From G963677915 sp963677915 (GTDB lineage: Bacteria > Bacillota > Clostridia > Lachnospirales > Vallitaleaceae): DNA of 28,726 bases. Position numbers and translations under genes: made by a program. The stretch covers positions 1 through 28,726 of the forward strand of contig CAXXGE010000010.1 of assembly GCA_963677915.2 (NCBI GenBank), written 5' to 3'. The notes under the pieces are model-generated. The model was not told the origin of the DNA. It worked only from the letters and a program-made list of their open reading frames with translations, and ran no database searches. Below are positions 1-8,443 of the stretch, one piece after another (the stretch's first letter is position 1; every line of letters begins with the position of its first letter).

Positions 1-7
1 TTATTCG

Positions 8-36
8 TCGACTGTATTAGCAAAGTGTGCTATCAT
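8..36 (+). promoter_or_regulatory. Candidate sigma-A promoter of the polysaccharide locus
   Basis: A TCGACT box at 8-13 is followed, after 17 bases, by TATCAT at 31-36. TG at 28-29 gives an extended -10 (TGC-TATCAT). It lies about 100 bases upstream of the first gene and could drive the sugar transferase and the GT2 gene behind it. This is pattern matching only. Confidence 0.45.
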
Positions 37-89
37 AGTGAAATAAAGTAAGCAGCTACTGGGGAGTATTGATTATACTGCTTTGTTCA

Positions 90-118
90 ATTTTCATTTC
101 CCTTTTATAAATGAAAAT
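90..118 (+). promoter_or_regulatory. 10-bp perfect hairpin in the leader of the sugar transferase
   Basis: ATTTTCATTT (90-99) and AAATGAAAAT (109-118) are perfect inverted repeats around a 9-base loop. The right arm contains the ATG at 111 and ends next to the G-rich Shine-Dalgarno stretch (119-124). The stem is A+T only and has no U-run, so it is more likely a leader structure or operator than a terminator. Function unknown. Confidence 0.45.
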
Positions 119-131
119 AGGGGGTGCGCTT

Positions 132-1542
132 ATAATTAAACAAAACATGAAGTACCTGAATTATATATTCATCTTGTTGGATACTGTTTTGGTTGCAGCA
201 GCACTTTTCATGGCGTGGTTTATCCGGATCGAAAGCGGCTTGATGGAAGTGGCCGAATACCATCTTTCATTCAACGACTATTTGCGGCCGCTTTTCTTCT
301 TATTACCCTTTTATTACTTGCTGTACAGTTTTTTCAACCTCTATACGCCATACCGGATGAAAAGCCTGTATGATGAGATTGCAGGTGTTGTCAAGGCGAA
401 TTCCATTGGCGCGCTTGTCTTCCTTTCGTACCTGTACTTCTTCAGGGAAGTGGACTATTCCAGGAAAGTGTTGGTCATATTCTACTTTGCAGCGATTGTT
501 CTGGCTGTCGCTGAAAGGCTGGTTATCCGTTTTACGCTTCGCAGGATTCGGAGCAATGGCAGGAATTTGAAGCACATTGTACTGGTTGGATACAGCGGGC
601 TGGCTGTTGAATTCGCTGGACGTATCTCCCAGAACAAACACTGGGGCTACAGCATATCAGGCATTTTTGATAACAATGTTGAAGATAACAAGGGTGGCGT
701 TGACAGCCTGTCGTTGGACTATCTCGGAAGTGTCAGTGATCTTGAGGATTATATCAGTGTTCACAGCGTTGATGAGGTTGTCATCACCATTCCTCTCAGT
801 GACTATACTAGACTGGCTGAAATCATCAATATATGTGAGAAGCAAGGCGTATTCACGAAAGTCATACCGGACTACTACAAAATGATACCTGCCAATCCCT
901 ATATTGAAGATCTTGATGGACTTCCGGTCATATCGATAAGAAAAATACCATTGAATGACTTGATCAAAAAGGCTGTCAAGCGTGGCGCTGATATACTTGT
1001 TTCACTATTAGGTATCGCCATTTTAGTACCCTTTTTCTTGGTTATTTCCATCCTTATCAAGTGTGAATCCAAAGGGCCGGTCATTTACAAACAGAAGCGT
1101 GTCGGATTCAACAGACATGAGTTCATAATGTACAAGTTCCGGTCCATGAGACTGCAAGATGATGTCAGAGAAGAAGGCCTGGACAAAGAAAGGCGACCCC
1201 AGAATCACCCGCATCGGAGCTTTTATCCGTCACACCAGCCTGGACGAATTCCCTCAGCTCTTCAATGTCCTCAAGGGTGAGATGAGCCTGATAGGCCCAA
1301 GACCAGAGCGGCCACAGTTCGTTGATAGGTTCAAGGAGGAGATCCCCAAGTACATGGTCAAGCACCAGGTCAGGCCAGGCATTACCGGCTGGGCACAGGT
1401 GAACGGACTGAGGGGGAATACATCCATCGAGAAACGGATCGAATATGATCTGTACTATATTGAAAACTGGTGCATGAAGCTGGAGATGAAGATATTCCTG
1501 CTGACGTTTGTAAGGGGATTTCTCAACAAGAACGCATATTGA
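132..1542 (+). CDS. Undecaprenyl-phosphate sugar-1-phosphate transferase (WbaP/EpsE type), one-base frameshift
   Basis: This membrane enzyme would move a sugar-1-phosphate from a nucleotide sugar to undecaprenyl phosphate, the first step of lipid-linked polysaccharide assembly. The N-terminal third has several hydrophobic segments (from YIFILLDTVLVAAALFMAW). A CoA-binding-like middle follows (HIVLVGYSGLAVEFAGRI), then the bacterial sugar transferase domain with KRVGFN, YKFRSMR, SLDEFPQLFNVLKGEMSLIG and the GWAQVNG tail. The frame breaks at 1161-1164. Removing one T (1163) joins MRLQDE to SEKKAWTKKGDPRITRIG, the normal family sequence, and gives about 469 residues. The second half is therefore read one frame over, ending at 1542. 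The start is uncertain. ATG 111 sits in a hairpin and has no Shine-Dalgarno; ATG 147 is too far from GGGGG (120-124). An ATA codon at 132 is well spaced and gives MIKQN, like homologues as I recall them. The gene may be inactive, or the base may be a sequencing error. Confidence 0.85.
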
Positions 1543-1560
1543 CCGGGAAAAGGACAGCAT

Positions 1561-2529
1561 ATGAAAATAACGGTGGTCATACCCAATTTCAACGGTTTGC
1601 ATTTTCTTGAGACTTGCCTCTCTTCGCTGGATAATCAGAACTTCAAGGCATTCAGTATCATCTTGGTTGACAACGGTTCAACCGATGGCAGCTTAGAATA
1701 TGTGAGGAAACATTACCCGGCTGTGGAGATTATACAGAACCTCAGAAACCTCGGTTTTGCCAAAGCGGTCAACCAGGGAATACGCATGTCGAAAACAGAG
1801 TATGTCGCCCTTCTCAACAATGATGTAGAAGTGGATGAGAACTGGATGGGTGCCTTGTATGATGCAATAAAGAGCGACCCCAAAGTATTTTCTGTTTCCA
1901 GTAGAATGGTGCGTTTTCAAGAAAGAGACAGGATGGATGACGCAGGAGACCTTCTGACACTATTCGGATGGGCATTTAAAAGGGGAGATGGAGAGGCAGT
2001 TGCAAAGTATGCTAAGCCTGCAGATGTATTCAGCTCCTGTGCCGGGGCAGCTATCTACAGAAGAAAAATATTCCGGAAAATCGGACTTTTTGACGAACGT
2101 TTCTTCGCTTATTTTGAGGATGTGGATATCGGCTACAGGGCACGTGTTAAGGGGTATAGAAATATCTATTGCCCCGAGGCTGTCGTTTATCATATTGCAA
2201 GTGGGACATCAGGGAGTAAATACAACAATTTCAAAGTGAGGCATTCTTCCAGGAATGAAGTGTATTTGATTCATAAAAACATGCCTTGGCTGCAACAGCT
2301 CGTCAATTGTCCGTTTTTGATGACTGGCTTTTTGGTGAAATGCTTGTATTTCATTTCCAAAGGATATGGAAAGGCATATCTGACTGGAAAAGCCGAGGCC
2401 CTTAGGACATTGAAAGGTATAGGGAAGACGAAAAGCAGCTGTTGGACCAGCTACCTATTGATTGAAAGAGACCTTATTGCCAATACATTCCATTATTTAG
2501 GGTTCTTTTTAAGAAAGTTGAAAGCATAA
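1561..2529 (+). CDS. Family 2 glycosyltransferase (rhamnosyltransferase-like)
   Basis: This is a cytoplasmic GT-A glycosyltransferase of family 2 that would add a sugar, plausibly rhamnose, to the lipid-linked glycan. The N-terminus ITVVIPNFNG begins the nucleotide-binding fold. DNGSTDGS (about residues 40-47) and LLNNDVEVDENW (metal-binding DXD position) are typical, and FFAYFEDVDIGYRARVKGY carries the ED acceptor/catalytic motif of WbbL-like enzymes. The length of 322 residues is normal. It follows the sugar transferase by 18 bases, so co-transcription is likely. Its last 37 bases overlap, tail to tail, the GT2 gene on the other strand. The acceptor cannot be read from sequence. Confidence 0.9.
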   Translation: MKITVVIPNFNGLHFLETCLSSLDNQNFKAFSIILVDNGSTDGSLEYVRKHYPAVEIIQNLRNLGFAKAVNQGIRMSKTEYVALLNNDVEVDENWMGALYDAIKSDPKVFSVSSRMVRFQERDRMDDAGDLLTLFGWAFKRGDGEAVAKYAKPADVFSSCAGAAIYRRKIFRKIGLFDERFFAYFEDVDIGYRARVKGYRNIYCPEAVVYHIASGTSGSKYNNFKVRHSSRNEVYLIHKNMPWLQQLVNCPFLMTGFLVKCLYFISKGYGKAYLTGKAEALRTLKGIGKTKSSCWTSYLLIERDLIANTFHYLGFFLRKLKA

Positions 2530-3374
2530 GCGAGTGTCATTTTTATATAGACACCAGCATACATGAGCCAAGTAACCCATAGCGGATATTGAGACCTATA
2601 GTGCTTGTTGTAGAACAGTAGCATTGCCCGATGGAACTCATAGATGATTTTTGACTTTTTCCTTTTGCTGCTCTGGCCTTTCAAATGGATGGTTGCAGCT
2701 TTCGGGTAATAGATGATTGAGTAACCGGCTTTCTTGATCCGGTAGCACCAATCGATGTCTTCGCCGTACATAAAGAATTCTTCGTCAAGCAGGCCGACTC
2801 TGTCGATGGTGCTTCTTGGAAGGAGCATGAAGGCGCCGGTCAAGGAGTCGACTTCATTGATTTCATTGATGTCCTGATAGGACAAGGTATATTTGCCAAA
2901 CCTCTTCGATTTGGGGAACAGTTTGTGCAGCTTCAAGAAGTAGTAGAGTGATGCATCAGGGGTTGGAAAACCTCGCTTGCAGGCATGGTCAAGTGAGCCG
3001 TCCTCAAGCAACAGCTTACATCCCAGCGCGCCGATCTGTTCATTATGTCTGATATAGTCGAGGCATAGCGGTATGCAATTATCCTGAACCAGTGTATCGG
3101 AATTGAGCAGAAGGATATAGTCCCCCGAGCTCAGACGGATGCCGATGTTGTTGGCTTTTGAAAATCCGAGATTCTCCCTATTAAGGATGAGGTTGACGTG
3201 TGGTGCACTGCTGAAGGTTTTCGCCAGTTTTCTTTGGGTATCTTCAGACGAAGCGTTGTCGATAATGATAATCTCATATTCAATGGCGCCACCGATGGAG
3301 GAATTGACCGATTCAACGGCATTTTGCGTCAATTGAAAAGTATTGTAGTTGACAATGATAATTGAGAGATCCAT
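2493..3374 (-). CDS. Family 2 glycosyltransferase on the opposite strand (rhamnosyltransferase-like)
   Basis: This 293-residue GT2 enzyme is similar in plan to the preceding gene but only distantly alike in sequence. It begins LSIIIVNYNTFQLT, then IIIIDNASSEDT, GFSKANNIGIRLSSGDYILLLNSDT (the NSD metal site) and FFMYGEDIDWCYRIKKAGY (the ED motif). The basic C-terminal part (GQSSKRKKSKIIYEFHRAMLLFY) is common in rhamnosyltransferases of the WbbL group. The start is ATG 3374, with AAGGTGG just upstream. It is the only gene of the polysaccharide locus on the minus strand and diverges from rmlD across a 108-base gap. Probably part of the same pathway but separately transcribed. Confidence 0.9.
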   Translation of the reverse strand: MDLSIIIVNYNTFQLTQNAVESVNSSIGGAIEYEIIIIDNASSEDTQRKLAKTFSSAPHVNLILNRENLGFSKANNIGIRLSSGDYILLLNSDTLVQDNCIPLCLDYIRHNEQIGALGCKLLLEDGSLDHACKRGFPTPDASLYYFLKLHKLFPKSKRFGKYTLSYQDINEINEVDSLTGAFMLLPRSTIDRVGLLDEEFFMYGEDIDWCYRIKKAGYSIIYYPKAATIHLKGQSSKRKKSKIIYEFHRAMLLFYNKHYRSQYPLWVTWLMYAGVYIKMTLAYAFNFLKKNPK

Positions 3375-3385
3375 GGCACCACCTT

Positions 3386-3406
3386 GTAAAATTCATGTTA
3401 TTTTAC
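3386..3406. promoter_or_regulatory. GTAAAAT-7-ATTTTAC inverted repeat upstream of the minus-strand GT2 gene
   Basis: GTAAAAT (3386-3392) and ATTTTAC (3400-3406) form a perfect 7-bp inverted repeat in the divergent gap, 12 bases before the GT2 start on the minus strand. On that strand it includes a TAAAAT that could be a -10 box. The layout suits an operator, but no regulator is known. Confidence 0.3.
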
Positions 3407-3417
3407 CAACAATGCAT

Positions 3418-3446
3418 TCGGCATTATTGCTGTCAGATGTTATGAT
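3418..3446 (+). promoter_or_regulatory. Candidate extended -10 promoter of the rmlDACB operon
   Basis: TCGGCA (3418-3423), a 17-base spacer, and TATGAT (3441-3446) preceded by TGT, i.e. an extended -10. It lies 37 bases before the rmlD start, the right place to drive rmlD-rmlA-rmlC-rmlB. Confidence 0.5.
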
Positions 3447-3482
3447 ACTAGAGATGACAAGAAAAAACAATGGAGTCCAGTG

Positions 3483-4352
3483 ATGAAAATAATGATAGCA
3501 GGGTCCAAAGGGCAACTTGGCAAGGAAATGACGCGGCAGTTGCATGCAATGGATAAGCATGAACTGGTGCAGTGTGATATAGGTGAGCTCGACATAACAG
3601 ATATTGAGATGGTGGCGAGCTTTTGCAGGAGGGTAAGACCGAATCTTATCATTAACTGCGCCGCTTATACCGCCGTGGACAAATGTGAAGAGGTAATAGA
3701 AGAGGCATACAAAGCGAACACTATCGGCCCAAGGAACCTTGCCATTGCTGCTGAATCCATTGGAGCAAAGCTGGTCCATATATCGACAGACTATGTATAT
3801 GACGGAAATGGACTGCTTGATAAGCATGGGAAGTTGCGGCCATATGATGAATTTGACCATCCAACGCCGCAGACGGTATACGGTAAAACAAAAACCGAAG
3901 GGGAGAACTTCGTTCGCCAGTTCTGCAGCAGGCATTTCATCATCCGGACGGCGTGGCTGTATGGCGACGGCAACAACTTCGTCAAGACGATGCTGAGTCT
4001 GTCCCAGTCCCACGATACAGTTAGGGTCGTCAACGACCAGACAGGAAGTCCTACATCCACTTATGAGTTGGCAAAAGCCATTATGAGTTTGATAGAAACA
4101 GAAAACTATGGTACCTTCCATGGCACTTGCGAAGGACAATGCACCTGGTACGAGTTCACAAAGGAGATTTTCCGTCTTGGTGGAATTAAAACCGAAGTTA
4201 CGCCATGCACCACAGAGGAGTTTCCAAGGCCTGCAAAAAGACCTGCCTATTCGGTACTGGACAACCATATGTTTAGATTGACCAACGGGCATGAGTTTAG
4301 TGACTGGCAGTCAGCACTGGAAAGATATATGAGGGAGAATGAATTGCTATGA
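3483..4352 (+). CDS. rmlD: dTDP-4-dehydrorhamnose reductase
   Basis: The last step of dTDP-L-rhamnose synthesis: NAD(P)H-dependent reduction of dTDP-4-dehydro-L-rhamnose. The Rossmann motif GSKGQLG is at the N-terminus, followed by NCAAYTAVDKCE, HISTDYVYDG and the catalytic YxxxK in VYGKTKTEGE, then RTAWLYG and NDQTGSPT. The length of 289 residues is normal. I prefer ATG 3483 over GTG 3480 because GGAG (3472-3475) is better spaced to it. The stop overlaps the rmlA start (ATGA), so the two are translationally coupled. The gene order rmlD-A-C-B differs from the usual rmlBDAC or rmlACBD orders of many loci. Confidence 0.96.
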   Translation: MKIMIAGSKGQLGKEMTRQLHAMDKHELVQCDIGELDITDIEMVASFCRRVRPNLIINCAAYTAVDKCEEVIEEAYKANTIGPRNLAIAAESIGAKLVHISTDYVYDGNGLLDKHGKLRPYDEFDHPTPQTVYGKTKTEGENFVRQFCSRHFIIRTAWLYGDGNNFVKTMLSLSQSHDTVRVVNDQTGSPTSTYELAKAIMSLIETENYGTFHGTCEGQCTWYEFTKEIFRLGGIKTEVTPCTTEEFPRPAKRPAYSVLDNHMFRLTNGHEFSDWQSALERYMRENELL

Positions 4353-5218
4353 AGGGAATCATTTTAGCGGGGGGATCAGGTACGAGACTCTATCCAATTA
4401 CCCAATCTGTATCCAAACAGCTTCTGCCTGTCTACGACAAGCCGATGATCTATTATCCGCTATCGGTCCTTATGCTGGCAGGCATTAGAGAAATATTGAT
4501 CATATCCACGCCGGATGATATCGGGAATTTCGCGAAACTGTTTGAAAACGGCAGCCGCCTTGGACTGCAAATAGACTATGCCGTGCAGGAGCAGCCCAAT
4601 GGACTGGCTGAAGCATTTCTTATCGGTGAAAGCTTTATTGGTAAGGATTCTGTTGCGCTGGTTTTAGGAGACAATATTTTCTACGGCCGCGGGTTTTCCC
4701 AGACATTGATGCATGCTGCCAGTCAGAAGGATGGTGCGACCATATTCGGCTATTATGTCAAGGATCCTTCAGCATATGGCGTGGTGGAATTCGACAGTGA
4801 AGGAAAAGCTGTTTCAATTGAGGAGAAGCCTAAGGAACCTAAATCCCATTATGCTGTTCCTGGATTGTATTTCTATGACAACACAGTTATCGATATAGCC
4901 AAAAGCATTAAACCTTCAGCGAGAGGTGAACTTGAGATAACAGAGGTCAATGAAGCGTACATGAAACTTGGCCAATTGAGTGTAGAGGTTTTTGGACGTG
5001 GTATGGCATGGCTCGATACGGGCACGCATCAAAGTCTTCTCGATGCGGCGAACTTTGTTGAAGCCATTCAGAAGCGGCAAGGCCTGTATATCTCATGTAT
5101 AGAGGAGATTGCCTATAAGAAGGATTACATCACCAAGGAACAGCTTATTGATCTGGCTAGGCCTCTTTCCAAGATAGAGTACGGACAGTATCTGCTGGCT
5201 GTGGCTGAAGGGTTATAG
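4349..5218 (+). CDS. rmlA: Glucose-1-phosphate thymidylyltransferase
   Basis: First step of the pathway: dTTP plus glucose-1-phosphate gives dTDP-glucose. The N-terminal nucleotidyltransferase signature GGSGTRLYPIT and the SKQLLPVYDKPMIYYPLS stretch are diagnostic of RmlA. VLGDNIFYG holds the metal-binding Asp, and EEKPKEPKSHYAVPGLYFYD and AWLDTGTHQSLLDA complete the substrate site. The length of 289 residues is standard. It overlaps rmlD by 4 bases and is followed after 9 bases by rmlC, whose Shine-Dalgarno overlaps this stop. RmlA is normally inhibited by dTDP-rhamnose through an allosteric site, so pathway flux is probably controlled here. Confidence 0.97.
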   Translation: MKGIILAGGSGTRLYPITQSVSKQLLPVYDKPMIYYPLSVLMLAGIREILIISTPDDIGNFAKLFENGSRLGLQIDYAVQEQPNGLAEAFLIGESFIGKDSVALVLGDNIFYGRGFSQTLMHAASQKDGATIFGYYVKDPSAYGVVEFDSEGKAVSIEEKPKEPKSHYAVPGLYFYDNTVIDIAKSIKPSARGELEITEVNEAYMKLGQLSVEVFGRGMAWLDTGTHQSLLDAANFVEAIQKRQGLYISCIEEIAYKKDYITKEQLIDLARPLSKIEYGQYLLAVAEGL

Positions 5219-5227
5219 GAGACTGTA

Positions 5228-5806
5228 ATGGCGGAACGTGTAATAGGTAATTTCAAATTCATCGATACAAAAATAGATGGTGTCTTTATCATTGAACAGA
5301 AGAAATTTGGAGATGACAGAGGCTATTTCATGGAGACTTACCATTATCCCAGCTTCAAGGCAGCCGGCATTGGCAAGCGCTTTGTCCAGGACAACCAGTC
5401 CAAGTCGAAAAGGGGCGTTCTGAGGGGCCTGCATTTTCAGACCGATAATGTTCAGGGAAAGCTCGTCAGGGTTCTGAAGGGCGAAGTCTTTGATGTGGCA
5501 GTGGATCTTCGGAAAGGTTCACCTACCTACGGGCAGTGGGAAGGCGCCATACTTTCGGAATCAGATAACCGGCAGTTCTATGTGCCGGAGGGCTTCGCAC
5601 ATGGGTTCCTTGTCCTTTCAGATGATGCTGAATTCGCTTACAAGTGTACGGATATCTACAATCCATCTGCAGAAGGTGGTATTGCGTGGGATGATCCGGA
5701 GATTGGCATTGAATGGCCTCTAGAGGGTATAGAAGAGGTGCTGTTGTCGGAAAAAGACAGGAAATTGAAGAAGCTAAAAGATGTAAACATGGCCTTTGAC
5801 AATTGA
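5228..5806 (+). CDS. rmlC: dTDP-4-dehydrorhamnose 3,5-epimerase
   Basis: Epimerises dTDP-4-keto-6-deoxy-glucose at C3 and C5. It is a cupin of 192 residues. GVLRGLHFQ carries the catalytic His, the Asp partner lies in VDLRKGSPTYGQW, and FYVPEGFAHGFLVLSDDAEFAYKCTD is the family signature with the acid/base Tyr region. The start is ATG 5228, with AGGAGA 6 bases upstream overlapping the rmlA stop. It is 25 bases from the downstream rmlB. A short N-terminal extension before FKFIDTKIDGV is slightly unusual and probably harmless. Confidence 0.96.
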   Translation: MAERVIGNFKFIDTKIDGVFIIEQKKFGDDRGYFMETYHYPSFKAAGIGKRFVQDNQSKSKRGVLRGLHFQTDNVQGKLVRVLKGEVFDVAVDLRKGSPTYGQWEGAILSESDNRQFYVPEGFAHGFLVLSDDAEFAYKCTDIYNPSAEGGIAWDDPEIGIEWPLEGIEEVLLSEKDRKLKKLKDVNMAFDN

Positions 5807-5831
5807 TTTGCGAAAGAAAGCGACTTGAATG

Positions 5832-6821
5832 ATGAAAAGTATACTGGTAACCGGAGGCGCCGGGTTTATCGGCAGCAACTTCATAAGATACATGCTTAAC
5901 AAGTATAGCGACTACAAGATTGTCGATTTAGATTTGTTGACTTATGCGGGGAGGCTTGAAAATCTTGAAGGCTGTGCTGACAATAAGAATTATGCGTTTG
6001 AGAAAGATGACATCGCAGATGCAGAATTCGTCTACAGCCTTTTTGAAAAGTACCAGTTCGACTTTGTAGTTAATTTTGCTGCGGAATCCCATGTGGACAA
6101 TAGTATCAAGAATCCAGGGATATTTGTTAGAACGAATGTTTTAGGGACGCAGGTGCTTTTGGATGCAGCGAAGAAAGCATGGCAGATTGGAAGAGACGAT
6201 GAAGGTTATCCAAGGTACAGGGAAGGCGTAAAATACTTGCAGATATCGACTGATGAAGTCTATGGGGCTCTTGGCAAAGCGGGGATGTTTACGGAAACGA
6301 CACCTTTGGCTCCTAATAGCCCTTATTCTGCAAGTAAAGCAGGAGCCGACCTATTAGTCAGATCTTATGGGGAGACATTCAAGCTTCCGATAAATATTAC
6401 CAGGTGCTCGAACAACTATGGTCCTTATCAATTTGAGGAGAAACTGATCCCACTGATGATTACCAAGGCGATGAAAGAGGAGAAGTTGCCGGTTTATGGT
6501 GACGGCATGCAGATCAGGGATTGGCTTCATGTTAGTGACCATTGCAGCGCTATTGATATGGTGTTACACAAAGGGAAAGACAGGGAAGTGTATAATATCG
6601 GCGGGAACAATGAAGTGGCGAACATTGATATTGTGAAATTGATTCTGGAAAAGCTTGGGAAGCCGGAGAGCTTGATTACGTATGTTCAGGATCGGCTTGG
6701 ACATGATAGAAGGTATGCAATAGATAGTAGGAAGATTATGTCGAAGCTTGGATGGATGCCGGAGTATAAATTTGAGGTTGGTATTGGGGAAACGATAGAG
6801 TGGTATGAGAGTAATTCATAG
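5832..6821 (+). CDS. rmlB: dTDP-glucose 4,6-dehydratase, copy 1
   Basis: NAD-dependent dehydratase making dTDP-4-keto-6-deoxyglucose. The extended SDR motifs are GGAGFIGS (NAD binding), NFAAESHVDNSI, STDEVYG (TDE catalytic set) and PYSASKAGAD (YxxxK). The length of 329 residues is normal. ATG 5829 is in frame just before ATG 5832; I prefer the second. A second full copy lies at 12815. The proteins look roughly four-fifths identical by eye. In this copy codon use drifts AT-rich towards the 3' end, like the downstream transporter genes, while the second copy keeps the GC-richer style of rmlDAC. The gene may be a recombinant or have entered with the wzm-wzt cassette. Confidence 0.96.
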   Translation: MKSILVTGGAGFIGSNFIRYMLNKYSDYKIVDLDLLTYAGRLENLEGCADNKNYAFEKDDIADAEFVYSLFEKYQFDFVVNFAAESHVDNSIKNPGIFVRTNVLGTQVLLDAAKKAWQIGRDDEGYPRYREGVKYLQISTDEVYGALGKAGMFTETTPLAPNSPYSASKAGADLLVRSYGETFKLPINITRCSNNYGPYQFEEKLIPLMITKAMKEEKLPVYGDGMQIRDWLHVSDHCSAIDMVLHKGKDREVYNIGGNNEVANIDIVKLILEKLGKPESLITYVQDRLGHDRRYAIDSRKIMSKLGWMPEYKFEVGIGETIEWYESNS

Positions 6822-6847
6822 AATAAGTGATAATGGGGTGGTTTTCG

Positions 6848-7621
6848 ATGCAATATATAAACAATTTCCTTAAATACAGGGGGTTATTATCACAACTTGT
6901 TTTAAGAGATATTAAAGTCAAGTATAAACGCTCTGTTCTTGGACTTCTATGGAGTGTGCTTAATCCATTGCTTACAATGACTGTAATGGCAATCGTTTTT
7001 TCTCAACTCTTTAGATTTGACATTGAGAATTTTGCTGCATATTTGATTACTGGTCAAATAATGTTTAATTTTTTTTCAGAAGCTACCAATATGGCGATGA
7101 AGACGATTATGGAAAATGCTTCACTAATAAAAAAGGTCTATATTCCAAAGTATATTTTTACAATATCCAGGAATCTATCTTCTTTAGTTAATCTTGCATT
7201 TTCATTCATAGCTGTGCTGATTGTGGTCATCTTTTCTGGTATTAAATTTAACTATAGTCTGGTGTTTGCAGTGTTGTCACTGATATATATTTTTACTTTT
7301 GCAGCAGGTGTCAGTCTGGTTTTATCAGCTGTGGCTGTGTTTTTTAGAGATGTTGTTCATCTGTACGGTGTGCTATTAACAGCGTGGATGTATTTAACAC
7401 CAATTTTTTATCCTATATCTATAGTACCTGCTAGATATCTTTTTTTGATTAAAATCAACCCATTATACTATTATATTGAGCATTTTCGGACCATTATTCT
7501 TCTTCAAAAGGTGCCATCTTTACAATTAAACGGCATATGTCTTTTGATATCATTGTTATCGTTGCTGATAGGATTAAGAGTGTTTTTCAAACTTCAAGAT
7601 AGATTTATACTATATATATAG
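6848..7621 (+). CDS. wzm: ABC-2 type polysaccharide exporter, membrane subunit
   Basis: The permease subunit (Wzm/TagG/RgpC-like) that carries the finished lipid-linked glycan across the membrane. After an amphipathic N-terminus it shows LVLRDIKVKYKRSVLGLLWSVLNPL, the signature at the first membrane segment. About six hydrophobic segments follow, ending FFKLQDRFILYI. I chose ATG 6848 because GGGGTGG (6835-6841) is spaced correctly; the earlier GTG 6827 and ATG 6833 lack a site. The resulting 257 residues is the family norm. The gene is markedly AT-richer than rmlDAC. It is 10 bases from wzt and clearly paired with it. Confidence 0.93.
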   Translation: MQYINNFLKYRGLLSQLVLRDIKVKYKRSVLGLLWSVLNPLLTMTVMAIVFSQLFRFDIENFAAYLITGQIMFNFFSEATNMAMKTIMENASLIKKVYIPKYIFTISRNLSSLVNLAFSFIAVLIVVIFSGIKFNYSLVFAVLSLIYIFTFAAGVSLVLSAVAVFFRDVVHLYGVLLTAWMYLTPIFYPISIVPARYLFLIKINPLYYYIEHFRTIILLQKVPSLQLNGICLLISLLSLLIGLRVFFKLQDRFILYI

Positions 7622-7631
7622 AGGGAAAATG

Positions 7632-8360
7632 ATGGACGATATTGCAATTCAAGTTAATCAAGTTTCAATGAAATTTAATATGGCAAATGAGAATATTACA
7701 TCACTAAAAGAATATATCATTAAGATGTTCCAGAGGAAGCTATTCTACAAAGAATTTTGGGCTTTGAAAGATATTAGTTTTGAGTTGAAGAAAGGCGAAA
7801 TACTAGGCATAGTTGGACTAAATGGAGCTGGCAAGAGTACGCTTCTAAAGATTGTTTCAGGAGTGTTCAAGCCGACAGAAGGACAAGTGCGAATAGCAGG
7901 TTCAATTGCTCCGCTTATTGAACTTGGGGCAGGCTTTGATCCTGAATTGACGGCAAAAGAAAATGTTTACTTGAATGGTGCAATTTTAGGATATGATAAA
8001 AAATACATAGACTCAAAATATGATGAAATCATCCAATTTGCAGAACTAGAAGAGTTTCAAGACGTTGCAATAAAAAACTTTTCATCAGGTATGTATGCAA
8101 GACTTGGCTTTGCTGTTGCTACGATAGTAGAGCCGGAAATCCTGATTGTTGATGAGATATTGTCTGTAGGGGACTATAAATTCCAGGAAAAGTGTCAAAA
8201 AAAGATACAATATCTATTTGATAAAGGCGTTACAGTTGTCTTGGTATCCCATTCGATAGAACAGATTAGTCAACTTTGTACAAAAGTAATGTGGCTCGAT
8301 CATGGTAGACTTAAATTGATTGGTAGGACAGAAGAAGTTTGTAGAACGTATATAGAATGA
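7632..8360 (+). CDS. wzt: ABC-2 type polysaccharide exporter, ATPase subunit
   Basis: The ATPase partner of the permease. Walker A is GLNGAGKST, the ABC signature is FSSGMYARLGFA, Walker B is PEILIVDEIL and the switch is VLVSHS. The family-typical ISFELKKGEILGIVG precedes Walker A. At 242 residues it has only the nucleotide-binding domain and lacks the C-terminal carbohydrate-binding domain of E. coli O8/O9-type Wzt. It is therefore closer to TagH/RgpD-like exporters, in which chain-end recognition is not done by a Wzt tail. ATG 7632 is preferred to ATG 7629 from GAGGG at 7621-7625. The stop overlaps a possible ATG of the next frame. Confidence 0.94.
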   Translation: MDDIAIQVNQVSMKFNMANENITSLKEYIIKMFQRKLFYKEFWALKDISFELKKGEILGIVGLNGAGKSTLLKIVSGVFKPTEGQVRIAGSIAPLIELGAGFDPELTAKENVYLNGAILGYDKKYIDSKYDEIIQFAELEEFQDVAIKNFSSGMYARLGFAVATIVEPEILIVDEILSVGDYKFQEKCQKKIQYLFDKGVTVVLVSHSIEQISQLCTKVMWLDHGRLKLIGRTEEVCRTYIE

Positions 8361-8443
8361 AGGTAGTCATGCTATATGAGAAAAAAGTCAACCATTCTGG
8401 ACTCATTATAGTAATAACAGCAATCAAAACGAAAGGAAAGAAG

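Noticed and set aside
3393..4292. A 299-codon open frame on the minus strand opposite rmlD
   Set aside because: It is the antisense shadow of rmlD, has no recognisable domain and is Cys/Phe/His-rich as such shadows are.
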